Assembly (NCBI GenBank): GCA_023412435.1
Contig: JAEYNS010000353.1
Location: 1-7,357 of the forward strand
Direction of reading: 5' to 3'
Source of the DNA: Actinomycetes bacterium
GTDB lineage: Bacteria > Actinomycetota > Actinomycetes > Propionibacteriales > Propionibacteriaceae
DNA: 7,357 nt
Translations under genes and position numbers: made by a program
Notes under the pieces: generated by a model
Databases searched by the model: none
Told to the model about the DNA's origin: nothing
What the model saw: the letters and a program-made list of their open reading frames with translations, nothing else
Part shown: positions 1 through 6,079 of the stretch, one piece after another
How the letters are laid out: every line of letters begins with the position of its first letter
Numbering within the stretch: position 1 is the first letter of the stretch

Positions 1-2
1 GG

Positions 3-965
3 TCAGGGCCAGCGGGCGGCCAGGGAGGCGACGGCCAGCGAGGCCAGCAGGGCGAAGGCGAGGGCGTACCCGGCGTACTGCTCGGTGACCTCCCGGTCCT
101 CCTTGACGTAGCCGACGGTGTTGGCGATCGACTCGTAGACCTGGCGCAACTCGGCACTGGAGCCGGCGGAGAACTTCTTGCCGCCGGAGATCCGGGCGAT
201 CTCCTCGAGTTCGGCGTGGTTCACCGGGACGGGCTCTCGGCGTCCGCCACTCTCCACGTAGCCGCCGGGGGTGCCGTAGGCGATCGTGTACACCGGGATG
301 TCCAGCTCCTTGGCATCCTCGGCGGCGGTCGCCGAGGGGCGGCCGATGTTGGTGTAGCCGTCGCTCAGCAGGACGATCGCGCCAGGCGCCGGGTCGTCGG
401 GGTGCTCCGGATCGGGCGGCGCCTGCGCCATCGCGTCCAGCGCCGAGTAGATCCCCTCCCCGATCGCAGTGGACGGGGCGACCTCGAGGTTCTGGATCGC
501 CGCGCCGACGACGCCGCGATCGGTGGTGGGCGGCACCACGACGGCGGCGGTGGCCGCGAAGCTCACCAGCGCGACGTTGAACCCTGTGGGCAGCATGCCG
601 AGGAAGTCCTGGGCCGCGGCCTTCGCCGCCTCCAGCCGGTTCGGCGAGACGTCCTCGGCGATCATCGAGCGCGAGATGTCGATGGTGAGGACCACCGTCG
701 CCCTGTCCCGCGGCACGTCCACCTCACCCTTCGGCTGCGCGTACGCGACGTTCAGCGCCGCAAGGCTCAGCACCGCCGCACCGACCGCGACGTGCCGCTT
801 CCAGGCCTGCTGCTGCGGCAGTACGCGTTCCCGCCGGCCGATCGAGCGAGACCTCGCCCGCGAGCGTCGCCGCCACAACAGCCCGAGGTAGAGCATCAGC
901 AGCGCGGGGATCAACAGCAGCCACCACAGCCGCTCCGGGCGCATGAACTCAAGCCAGGGATCCAT
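3..965 (-). CDS. Second tandem VWA-domain membrane protein (BatA/BatB-like) of the MoxR operon
   Basis: Predicted 320-residue membrane-anchored VWA protein. A hydrophobic segment at about residues 13-31 is followed by an Arg-rich stretch (32-46), then a second segment at about 58-76, a VWA domain (about 88-285) and a C-terminal segment (about 298-316). The metal-ion-dependent adhesion site is intact: DISRS at 96-100, STAIGEG near 165-171 and the LLSDG aspartate at 202. This supports divalent-cation-dependent protein binding rather than enzyme activity. The ATG at 965 is chosen because it overlaps the upstream TGA by one base (TGATG) and has a GAGGTGG Shine-Dalgarno five bases before it; the frame stays open far upstream but that part is only an antisense-like shadow. 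It is a paralogue of the gene immediately upstream, sharing the start (PERLW), the domain plan and the RWP terminus. By family knowledge such proteins work with a MoxR ATPase; the partner here is unknown. Confidence 0.92.
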   Translation of the reverse strand: MDPWLEFMRPERLWWLLLIPALLMLYLGLLWRRRSRARSRSIGRRERVLPQQQAWKRHVAVGAAVLSLAALNVAYAQPKGEVDVPRDRATVVLTIDISRSMIAEDVSPNRLEAAKAAAQDFLGMLPTGFNVALVSFAATAAVVVPPTTDRGVVGAAIQNLEVAPSTAIGEGIYSALDAMAQAPPDPEHPDDPAPGAIVLLSDGYTNIGRPSATAAEDAKELDIPVYTIAYGTPGGYVESGGRREPVPVNHAELEEIARISGGKKFSAGSSAELRQVYESIANTVGYVKEDREVTEQYAGYALAFALLASLAVASLAARWP

Positions 966-1924
966 CACGGCCACCTCGCTCCCAGGGACACCGCGGCCAG
1001 CGCGGCCACCACTGCGAAGGCCAGACCGTAGCCCGCCCACAGCGCGGTGGTCTCCTTCTTCACCGGCACCATCCCGACCTCGCTGCGGATGTTGGAGTAC
1101 ACCCGCTCCAGCTCGGGCAGGCTCTCGGCCTCGTAGGAGTCGCCGCCGGTCATCCGGGCGATGTTCCGCAGCAGTTCGGTGTCCGGGGGCACCGGCTCGC
1201 GCTTGCCGTCCAGGTCGACGTAGCCGTTCTGGGTGCCGTAGGCGATCGTGTAGATCGGCACCTCGATCTTGCGGGCCTCGTTCGCGGCCTGGCTGGGCGC
1301 ACGCCCCGCGGTATTCTGACCGTCGCTGAGCAGCACGATCGCGCCCGGCGCGGTGCTCCCGTCCTCGCCCAGCGGCGCCATCTGCAAGGCGTTGAGCGCG
1401 ACGTAGATGCTCTCCCCCACCGAGGTGGAGTCCTGCACCCGCAAGCTGCTGATCGCCTGCTGGGCCATCACCCGGTCGAGGGTCGGGGGCAGCCGGACCG
1501 ACGGGTTGCCCGCCAGGCTGACCACTGCGATGTTGTACTGCTCGGGCAGCTCCTTGACGAACCCGATCGCTGCCTGCTTCGCGGCGTCCAGCCGGTTCGG
1601 CTTCACGTCTGTGGCCTGCATCGACTGGGAGATGTCGATGACCAGCACCACGGTGGCCCGTTCCCGCGGCACCATGTCGATGCCGTTGGGACGGGCCCAC
1701 GCCGCGCCCAGTGCCACCAGCGCGGCCAGCGACAGCGCGACCGCCAGGTGCCGGCGCCACTGCGACTGCTTGGGCACCACCCGGGCAAGGATCGTGGTGT
1801 TGGTGTAGCGGATGCCGGTCTTCTTCTTCGCCAGCACCGCGGCGATGTAGCCCGCGACCAGCAGCGGGATCACCAGCAGCACCCACAGCCGCTCGGGGTT
1901 GAGGAAGCTGAGCTCGAACATCAC
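965..1924 (-). CDS. First tandem VWA-domain membrane protein (BatA/BatB-like) of the MoxR operon
   Basis: Predicted 319-residue membrane protein with the same plan as its downstream neighbour: hydrophobic segments at about 12-32, 59-77 and 294-315, with a VWA domain at about 90-285 between the second and third. MIDAS residues are present: DISQS at 97-101, STSVGES near 166-172 and D201 in LLSDG. The VWA domain most likely sits on the cytoplasmic or periplasm-equivalent face between two membrane segments; topology is inferred. Two starts are possible: GTG at 1924, giving a 4-nt GTGA overlap with the DUF58 stop and 7 nt from a strong AGGGGG ribosome site, or the adjacent ATG at 1921, giving a 1-nt TGATG overlap like the next junction. 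It resembles the VWA gene that follows MoxR and DUF58 genes in mycobacteria (Rv1479-Rv1481 type cluster). Role in cell-envelope or stress physiology is family-level inference only. Confidence 0.93.
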   Translation of the reverse strand: MMFELSFLNPERLWVLLVIPLLVAGYIAAVLAKKKTGIRYTNTTILARVVPKQSQWRRHLAVALSLAALVALGAAWARPNGIDMVPRERATVVLVIDISQSMQATDVKPNRLDAAKQAAIGFVKELPEQYNIAVVSLAGNPSVRLPPTLDRVMAQQAISSLRVQDSTSVGESIYVALNALQMAPLGEDGSTAPGAIVLLSDGQNTAGRAPSQAANEARKIEVPIYTIAYGTQNGYVDLDGKREPVPPDTELLRNIARMTGGDSYEAESLPELERVYSNIRSEVGMVPVKKETTALWAGYGLAFAVVAALAAVSLGARWP

Positions 1925-2970
1925 TTGCTCACCCCCTGCGGCGGCTGGTGCAGCATGGCCGCAGTCCGCCGGTAGGAGAGCACGAACCGGGCGATGTCGT
2001 GCACCCAGTCCCGATCGGTGCGCAGCTGGATGTGCGCCACGCCGGCCCGTCGCAGCGCCACCCGGATGCGTTCCCGCTGGGCCGCCGCGGCGGCGTCCAT
2101 CCGCTGCCGGGCGGAGTCGTCGCTGGTGTTCACGTAGCGTTCGAAGTTCGTCTCGGGGTCGCGGATCAGCAGGTCGCCGACGTCGGGGAAATTCGTCTCG
2201 TGGGAGTCGACCACCTCCACCGCCAGCACCTGGTTGCGGATCGCCAGCCGGCGCATCGAACGCTCCCAGTCCGGCGGCACGTTCGCGTCCAGCTCGTAGT
2301 CCCCCGCGGTCAGGAAGTCGGAGACCACGAGTCGCATGCCGCGTCGCCGCTCGGTGCGCGCCAGCTTCTCCACCCCCTCGGCCAGGGAGAACGGGCCTGC
2401 GGTGTGGTCGGCGACGATCGGCTCGGTCAGCATCCGCCGCAGCAGGGCGTACAGGGCGGTGCGTCCCGAGCGGGCCGGCAGCCGCTTGAGCCCGTCCGGG
2501 CGCATGATCAGCCCGCCGAACCGGTCGCCCATCTTCTGCGACAGGAAGCCGATCGTCGCGACCGCCGCGATCCCGAGGTCGCGCTTGGTGACGCCCTCCG
2601 TCCCCCAGTTCATCGACGGCGTCACGTCCAGCAGCGCCCAGACCTCGAGCTCGCGGTCGGCGATCGTGTCCCTGACGTGCGGGACGGTGGTCCGGGCAGT
2701 GACTGCCCAGTCGATCTTGCGGACGTCGTCCTGGCCGGGGACGTACACCCGCGCGTCGCTGGACTCCGAGCCGGGCCCCGGCAGCAGACCCTGGTGGTCA
2801 CCGTGCAGGAAGCCCTCCAGCCGGCGCACCACGGTCAGTTCGAGCCGGCGCAGCGCGGCCTCCGGCGCCAGCTTGTGCAGCGGCAGGGTGGGCGCGGTGG
2901 GCTCGCGCAGCACCGACCGCACCGCGCCGAGGTCATCGGGCGGCGGTGCGAAGCCGGGGACGGCGGTCAC
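1921..2970 (-). CDS. DUF58 domain-containing protein of the MoxR operon
   Basis: Predicted 349-residue soluble protein with no clear membrane segment. The DUF58 signature is plain: RVYVPGQDDVRKIDW at residues 74-88, which is the family's R-x-Y-x-PGD-D-x-R-x-IDW motif. A VWA-like fold begins straight after it with ALLDVTPSM (112-120), a MIDAS-like D-x-T/S-x-S, and a later LVVSDF strand (214-219) carrying another candidate metal aspartate. The start is GTG at 2970: the TGAGG overlapping the MoxR stop places a GAGG ribosome site 6 nt upstream, and only 8 nt separate the two genes. Although the frame continues upstream through the MoxR gene, that segment is out-of-frame shadow. DUF58 proteins almost always sit between moxR and VWA genes and are believed to be clients or adaptors of the ATPase. 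The biochemical activity of the family is not established. Confidence 0.93.
   Translation of the reverse strand: MTAVPGFAPPPDDLGAVRSVLREPTAPTLPLHKLAPEAALRRLELTVVRRLEGFLHGDHQGLLPGPGSESSDARVYVPGQDDVRKIDWAVTARTTVPHVRDTIADRELEVWALLDVTPSMNWGTEGVTKRDLGIAAVATIGFLSQKMGDRFGGLIMRPDGLKRLPARSGRTALYALLRRMLTEPIVADHTAGPFSLAEGVEKLARTERRRGMRLVVSDFLTAGDYELDANVPPDWERSMRRLAIRNQVLAVEVVDSHETNFPDVGDLLIRDPETNFERYVNTSDDSARQRMDAAAAAQRERIRVALRRAGVAHIQLRTDRDWVHDIARFVLSYRRTAAMLHQPPQGVSK
1929..1937 (-). promoter_or_regulatory. Strong ribosome-binding site for the first VWA gene
   Basis: On the minus strand this reads AGGGGGTGA, one mismatch from the AGGAGGTGA complement of the 16S rRNA tail. The AGGGGG core lies 7 nt before the GTG at 1924 and 10 nt before the ATG at 1921, so spacing slightly favours GTG. 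It lies inside the last codons of the DUF58 gene, consistent with coupled translation. Confidence 0.7.
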
Positions 2971-2976
2971 GACCCG

Positions 2977-2981
2977 CCTCA
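2977..2981 (-). promoter_or_regulatory. Ribosome-binding site for the DUF58 gene overlapping the MoxR stop codon
   Basis: The minus strand reads TGAGG here, where TGA is the MoxR stop and GAGG is the Shine-Dalgarno core, 6 nt from the GTG start at 2970. This decides the start of the DUF58 gene and suggests that a ribosome finishing MoxR re-initiates on DUF58. Confidence 0.6.
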
Positions 2982-4115
2982 GCCCCTGCCGTCGGAGGCG
3001 AACCGGTGCTGGCCCGGCGCCGCCTGACGCTGCTGCTGGGCATTCCACACCGGCGTCGGGGGCGGCACCATGGCCACGATCCGCTCCACCACCTGGGTGG
3101 GCGTGATGTTGTCGGCGACGGCGTCGAAGCCGAGCACGAGGCGGTGCGCCATGACGTCGCGCGCGATCGCCTGCACGTCGGTCGGCAGCACGTAGTCGCG
3201 ACCGTGGATCAGCGCCAGCGCACGGGCCGCGGCAACCAGGCCGAGGGTGGCCCGCGGCGAGCAGCCGACCTGGATGACCGGCACCAGGTCGGGCATCCCG
3301 AACTCGTCGGGGGTACGTGTCGCGAGCACCAGCCGGACTATGTACTCGGCGACGAGGTTGTGGACGAACACCCCCGACGCCTGCTGCTGCAGCGCCCGTA
3401 CCTTGTCGGGGTCGAGCACGGGGCTCGGCTTGGGCGGGTTCACGCTCATCCGCCGGAGGATCTCGAACTCCTCGTTGCCGCGCGGGTACGGCACGTCCAC
3501 CTTCAGCAGGAAGCGGTCGCGCTGCGCCTCGGGCAGCGGGTAGACGCCCTCGGACTCGATCGGGTTCTGGGTGGCGATGACGATGAACGGGTCGGGCACC
3601 GGATGCGTGGTGCCGCCGATCGACACCTGCCGCTCGGCCATCAGCTCCAGCAACGCCGACTGCACCTTGGCAGGGGCCCGGTTGATCTCGTCGGCGAGCA
3701 CGAAGTTCACGAACACCGGGCCGAGCGCGGTGTCGAACTTCTCCTGGCTCGCCGAGTAGATCCGGGTGCCCACGATGTCGGACGGCACCAGGTCGGGGGT
3801 GAACTGGATGCGGGCGAAGTCGCCGCCGACCACTGTCGCGAAGGACCGCACCGCCAGCGTCTTCGCGACGCCCGGCACGCCCTCCAGCAGCACGTGGCCC
3901 TTGGCCAGGAGGCCCACCATCAGCTGTTCGACCATGTGCTCCTGACCCACGATCACCCGCTGCACCTGGGCGATCGCCTCTCCCAGCAGCTTCGCCGAGG
4001 CCGCGATCGCCGGGTTGGTGGCGGCCGCTGGCGGGGGTCCGGGCGGCGGGCCCTGCGGCGGCAGTTGCTGCTGCGGCGGCGGGTATCCCGGCGGCGGCTG
4101 GGTCGGGTTGGTCAC
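2979..4115 (-). CDS. MoxR-family AAA+ ATPase
   Basis: Predicted 378-residue cytoplasmic ATPase, first gene of the operon. Residues 5-30 are a Pro/Gln-rich low-complexity tail. The AAA+ core follows: Walker A GVPGVAKT (79-86), Walker B VLADEINRA (139-147, with D142 and E143), sensor 1 ATQNP (181-185), an arginine-finger region EAQRDRF (196-202) and sensor 2 SPRAT (286-290). These are the hallmarks of MoxR (AAA_3 with AAA lid), so ATP binding and hydrolysis should be intact. The start is GTG at 4115 because an AGGAG ribosome site lies 6 nt before it; earlier in-frame codons have no such site and would extend into the divergent promoter region. The DUF58 and two VWA genes downstream are the usual partners. 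In other bacteria MoxR proteins mature metalloenzymes or affect envelope integrity and stress survival; which applies here is unknown. Confidence 0.95.
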   Translation of the reverse strand: MTNPTQPPPGYPPPQQQLPPQGPPPGPPPAAATNPAIAASAKLLGEAIAQVQRVIVGQEHMVEQLMVGLLAKGHVLLEGVPGVAKTLAVRSFATVVGGDFARIQFTPDLVPSDIVGTRIYSASQEKFDTALGPVFVNFVLADEINRAPAKVQSALLELMAERQVSIGGTTHPVPDPFIVIATQNPIESEGVYPLPEAQRDRFLLKVDVPYPRGNEEFEILRRMSVNPPKPSPVLDPDKVRALQQQASGVFVHNLVAEYIVRLVLATRTPDEFGMPDLVPVIQVGCSPRATLGLVAAARALALIHGRDYVLPTDVQAIARDVMAHRLVLGFDAVADNITPTQVVERIVAMVPPPTPVWNAQQQRQAAPGQHRFASDGRG

Positions 4116-4120
4116 GCGGC

Positions 4121-4126
4121 TCTCCT
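4121..4126 (-). promoter_or_regulatory. Ribosome-binding site for the MoxR gene
   Basis: The minus strand reads AGGAGA, ending 5 nt before the GTG start at 4115. It is a near-consensus Shine-Dalgarno and is the reason for choosing this GTG over the upstream in-frame alternatives. Confidence 0.75.
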
Positions 4127-4162
4127 GGCTTGATGGGAGTTGCTGACTTGAAGTGTGCGACC

Positions 4163-4168
4163 ACGATA
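4163..4168 (-). promoter_or_regulatory. Weak candidate -10 box for the MoxR operon
   Basis: The minus strand reads TATCGT (TAnnnT). It would give a transcript start near 4156 and a leader of about 40 nt before the MoxR gene. No convincing -35 hexamer is seen 16-18 nt upstream, so this is tentative. The promoter of the whole four-gene operon must nevertheless lie in the 178-nt divergent gap (4116-4293), unless transcription enters from further upstream. Confidence 0.25.
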
Positions 4169-4221
4169 CCGTCCGCGCCCCAAGGCATCTGTGGGTCGGC
4201 TGTGGCGTGGCCGTGGACCTC

Positions 4222-4276
4222 GCGGGCGGGGTTCGGGCGGCTGGCAGAATGGTCGGCGGAGCCGGGGCCCGCCCGC
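4222..4276. repeat. 9-bp inverted repeat in the divergent intergenic region
   Basis: GCGGGCGGG (4222-4230) and its exact complement CCCGCCCGC (4268-4276) are separated by 37 nt and sit just upstream of the plus-strand candidate -10 box at 4280. It could be an operator, but the arms are pure G/C and may match by chance in such a GC-rich region. Confidence 0.25.
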
Positions 4277-4279
4277 TCC

Positions 4280-4285
4280 TACGAT
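4280..4285 (+). promoter_or_regulatory. Candidate -10 box giving a leaderless transcript for the membrane protein gene
   Basis: TACGAT matches the TAnnnT pattern and ends 8 nt before the ATG at 4294, so transcription would begin at or beside the start codon. No Shine-Dalgarno sequence precedes this ATG, which fits a leaderless mRNA, common in actinobacteria. A second weaker box, CAGAAT, lies at 4245-4250 within GGCAGAATGG, a word repeated upstream of the gene at 6080. Confidence 0.4.
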
Positions 4286-4293
4286 GGGACGCG

Positions 4294-5238
4294 ATGACGA
4301 CGCCAGAGCCGCCTGCGGGCACCGGACCAGACGCCGGTGCCCCGCGCCTGTCCCCGCTGTGGCGTGACGACCCGCCCAAGGTCGGCGACTACTGGCTGGA
4401 CGCCCGGCTGACCGCCTCGCCGTCCGGCGTCGCCTACGTGGCCCACGACGACCGGTCCACCTCGGTGATGCTGATCCTGCTGTCCGAGGGCGCGGCCGCC
4501 GACCCGGCAGCCCGCGACCGGCTGGCCGGGGTCGTCAACAAGCTGCACATCGACACCGTGCTGGCGCGCGGAGGCCACGGCCAGGACGAGGGCAGGCTGG
4601 GCCACCGCAGCCGCTCCGAGGACGACGACCCGGTCGGCCCGGACGAGGCGCCGCTGGCACCCTGGGTGGCGCTGGCCTATGACGCCAGCCCCGCCGCCCT
4701 CGCCGAGGCGGACCGGATCCTCGCCGAGGTCGACCTGTCCCGGCTGCCACTGCAGGGCGAACCGGCGGGGCCGGGCTACCGGCTGCACTGGATCGACCGC
4801 ACCCGTCCCGGGGTGTCGCGGCTGTGGCCGCTGCCGTGGCCGGGCCGGCACGACAGGGCGGGCTGGCTGAGCATCCTCGCCTCGTGGCTGCTGATGATGC
4901 TGCTGACGGCGCTCGCCGTCCTGATCGCGATCCTGATCTTCCAGCAGGCCCCGCCGGATTCGCCGCCGCCGCCGGTGCCGCCGACAGCGAGCCCGCCGCC
5001 GACGGACGGCTCCCCGCCGCCCTCGGGCTCGCCGTCCCCGGATTCGGCCTCGCCGTCCCCGGCCTCGGCCTCGCCGTCGCCCGACTCGGCCGCGCCCGCG
5101 CCGGGTTCGGCCTCGCCTTCGCCTTCCCCGTCCAGCGGCTCCCCGTCCCCCTCGCCGTCGGACTCGGGTTCGCCCTCGCCCGGCAGCGAGAGTCCGTCCG
5201 GATCGGTGGGCTCGCCCACCCCGAACTCAAGGCTGTGA
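4294..5238 (+). CDS. Single-pass membrane protein with degenerate kinase N-lobe-like domain and Pro/Ser-rich tail
   Basis: Predicted 314-residue protein of unknown function. Residues about 30-85 resemble the N-lobe of an actinobacterial Ser/Thr kinase: VGDYWLDARL for strand 1, ASPSGVAYVAHDD where the glycine loop and 'GxVYLAxD' would be, VMLILL where 'VAvKvL' would be, then ADPAARDRLAGVVNKL like helix C. The catalytic lysine and helix-C glutamate are missing, and WVALAYD (124-130) could be the hinge. No HRD or DFG loop follows; instead a basic, Trp-rich stretch (170-189) leads to one membrane helix (191-216) and a tail of Pro, Ser, Ala and Gly (219-310). The tail is probably outside and the domain inside, as in receptor kinases. 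The ATG at 4294 is chosen for the upstream -10-like TACGAT and because similarity begins soon after; an ATG at 4153 would run through the divergent promoter. The gene is divergent from the MoxR operon and one base from the HAD gene. The kinase relation is my inference. Confidence 0.85.
   Translation: MTTPEPPAGTGPDAGAPRLSPLWRDDPPKVGDYWLDARLTASPSGVAYVAHDDRSTSVMLILLSEGAAADPAARDRLAGVVNKLHIDTVLARGGHGQDEGRLGHRSRSEDDDPVGPDEAPLAPWVALAYDASPAALAEADRILAEVDLSRLPLQGEPAGPGYRLHWIDRTRPGVSRLWPLPWPGRHDRAGWLSILASWLLMMLLTALAVLIAILIFQQAPPDSPPPPVPPTASPPPTDGSPPPSGSPSPDSASPSPASASPSPDSAAPAPGSASPSPSPSSGSPSPSPSDSGSPSPGSESPSGSVGSPTPNSRL
5029..5133 (+). repeat. Five 21-bp tandem units encoding a Pro/Ser heptad
   Basis: Within the tail of the membrane protein, residues 246-280 run as SPSPDSA, SPSPASA, SPSPDSA, APAPGSA and SPSPSPS. 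Each is seven codons, so the DNA has an imperfect 21-bp period built on TCGCCGTCCCCG. The array decays downstream (to about 5200) into less regular Ser-Pro pairs. Such arrays can change length by slippage and are typical of extended, wall-spanning linkers. Confidence 0.75.
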
Positions 5239-5239
5239 C

Positions 5240-6028
5240 ATGCGGCGGCCACGCCTGGTGGTCACCGACCTGGACGGCACCTTCCTCAGCCCCGACGGGT
5301 CGATCTCGCCACTGAACCGTGCCGCCGCGGCCCGCGCCGCCGATCTCGACATCCCGTTCGTGGTGGCCACCGGCCGTCCGATCCGCTGGCTCGGTGTGCT
5401 GGCCGACCTGGACGCCGCCCACCCGCTGGTGATCGCGTCCAACGGGGCGGTGCTGTGGGACCTCGCCGAACGGACGGTGGTGGAGCACCACGCGCTCTCC
5501 CCCGGCTGCCTTGCCGAGGTGGTCGGACGGCTCCGCGCCGGGCTGGACGGTGCCTATCTCGGGGTCGAGACGGTGGCCGGCTTCCGCTGCGATCCCGGGA
5601 CACCGGCTACCGCCGCGGGCGACACCGTCACCTCCGACCTGCTGGGAACCCCGGAGCCGGTCCTGAAGGTGCTCGGCTTCCACCCCGAGTTGTCCTCGGC
5701 GGAGCTGACCGGGCGGGCGGCGGCGCTGGTCGGCGACCTGGCGACCGTCACCCACTCGGCCGTCGAGGTGCCCGGGGTGGTGGAGATCAGCGCACCGGGG
5801 GTCTCCAAGGCGTCGGCGCTGGTCGGGCTGTGCGACCGGCTCGGGATCGCGGCCTGGGAGGTGGCGGCCTTCGGCGACATGCCCAACGACGCCGCGATGC
5901 TGGCCTGGGCCGGCCAGCCGCACGTGGTCGGCAATGCCCACCCCAGCCTGCTGGCGTCCGGCTTCGCGGTGGTGGGCAGTCACGCCGAGTCGGGGGTGGG
6001 GCGCCGGGTGCTGGAGCTGCTCGGCTGA
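5240..6028 (+). CDS. Cof-type HAD-IIB family hydrolase (predicted sugar-phosphate or nucleotide-type phosphatase)
   Basis: Predicted 262-residue cytoplasmic phosphatase of the haloacid dehalogenase superfamily. All four motifs are present: motif I DLDGTF with nucleophile D10 and general acid D12; motif II T44 in ATGRP; motif III K190 in GVSKASAL; motif IV GDMPND (212-217) with metal-binding D213 and D217. The roughly 110-residue insert between motifs II and III is the C2 cap typical of subclass IIB (Cof/YbiV/YidA type), and the length is normal for the family. Substrates of this group are usually small phosphorylated metabolites such as sugar phosphates or flavin precursors; the sequence does not say which. 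The ATG at 5240 is one base after the upstream stop, with AAGG about 7 nt before it, so translation is probably coupled to the membrane protein gene. No functional link between the two is evident. Confidence 0.93.
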   Translation: MRRPRLVVTDLDGTFLSPDGSISPLNRAAAARAADLDIPFVVATGRPIRWLGVLADLDAAHPLVIASNGAVLWDLAERTVVEHHALSPGCLAEVVGRLRAGLDGAYLGVETVAGFRCDPGTPATAAGDTVTSDLLGTPEPVLKVLGFHPELSSAELTGRAAALVGDLATVTHSAVEVPGVVEISAPGVSKASALVGLCDRLGIAAWEVAAFGDMPNDAAMLAWAGQPHVVGNAHPSLLASGFAVVGSHAESGVGRRVLELLG

Positions 6029-6035
6029 GGCGGAC

Positions 6036-6054
6036 GCCGGGCGGGTCGCCCGGC
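6036..6054 (+). terminator. GC-rich hairpin after the HAD gene, possible intrinsic terminator
   Basis: GCCGGGCG, a three-base GGT loop, then CGCCCGGC form a perfect 8-bp stem starting 8 nt after the HAD stop. There is no T-run behind it, so a classical Rho-independent mechanism is uncertain, but actinobacterial terminators often lack one. It lies in the 51-nt gap before a gene with its own probable promoter, which fits termination. Confidence 0.45.
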
Positions 6055-6067
6055 TGGCCCTGCCCGG

Positions 6068-6073
6068 CAGAAT
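6068..6073 (+). promoter_or_regulatory. Candidate -10 box for a leaderless start of the 168-residue gene
   Basis: CAGAAT (one mismatch to TAGAAT) ends 6 nt before the ATG at 6080. The G-run between them is only one base from the ATG, too close to act as a ribosome site. The arrangement suggests transcription starting at the A of the start codon. The surrounding word GGCAGAATGG recurs at 4243-4252. Confidence 0.4.
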
Positions 6074-6079
6074 GGGGGC

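Noticed and set aside
966..1886. Upstream extension of the downstream VWA reading frame (to give 627 residues)
   Set aside because: The frame is open only because of high GC; the extension is Arg/Gly/Ala-rich nonsense overlapping the first VWA gene in another frame, and the ATG at 965 has a good ribosome site and stop/start overlap.
1948..3027. 359-residue plus-strand open frame opposite DUF58
   Set aside because: Antisense shadow of a gene with clear family motifs; composition is His/Arg/Val-rich and featureless.
2946..4133. 395-residue plus-strand open frame opposite MoxR
   Set aside because: His/Arg/Gly-rich translation typical of the antisense of a GC-rich gene, with no recognisable motif.
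2971..4188. Upstream extension of the DUF58 frame through the MoxR gene
   Set aside because: It overlaps the MoxR coding frame entirely and has no domain; the GTG at 2970 with GAGG before it starts the real protein.
4776..5252. Glu/Gly-rich minus-strand protein opposite the Pro/Ser repeats
   Set aside because: The GEGE/DGEAE repeats are simply the complement of the Ser-Pro codons; the plus-strand frame has a membrane helix and sensible start and stop.
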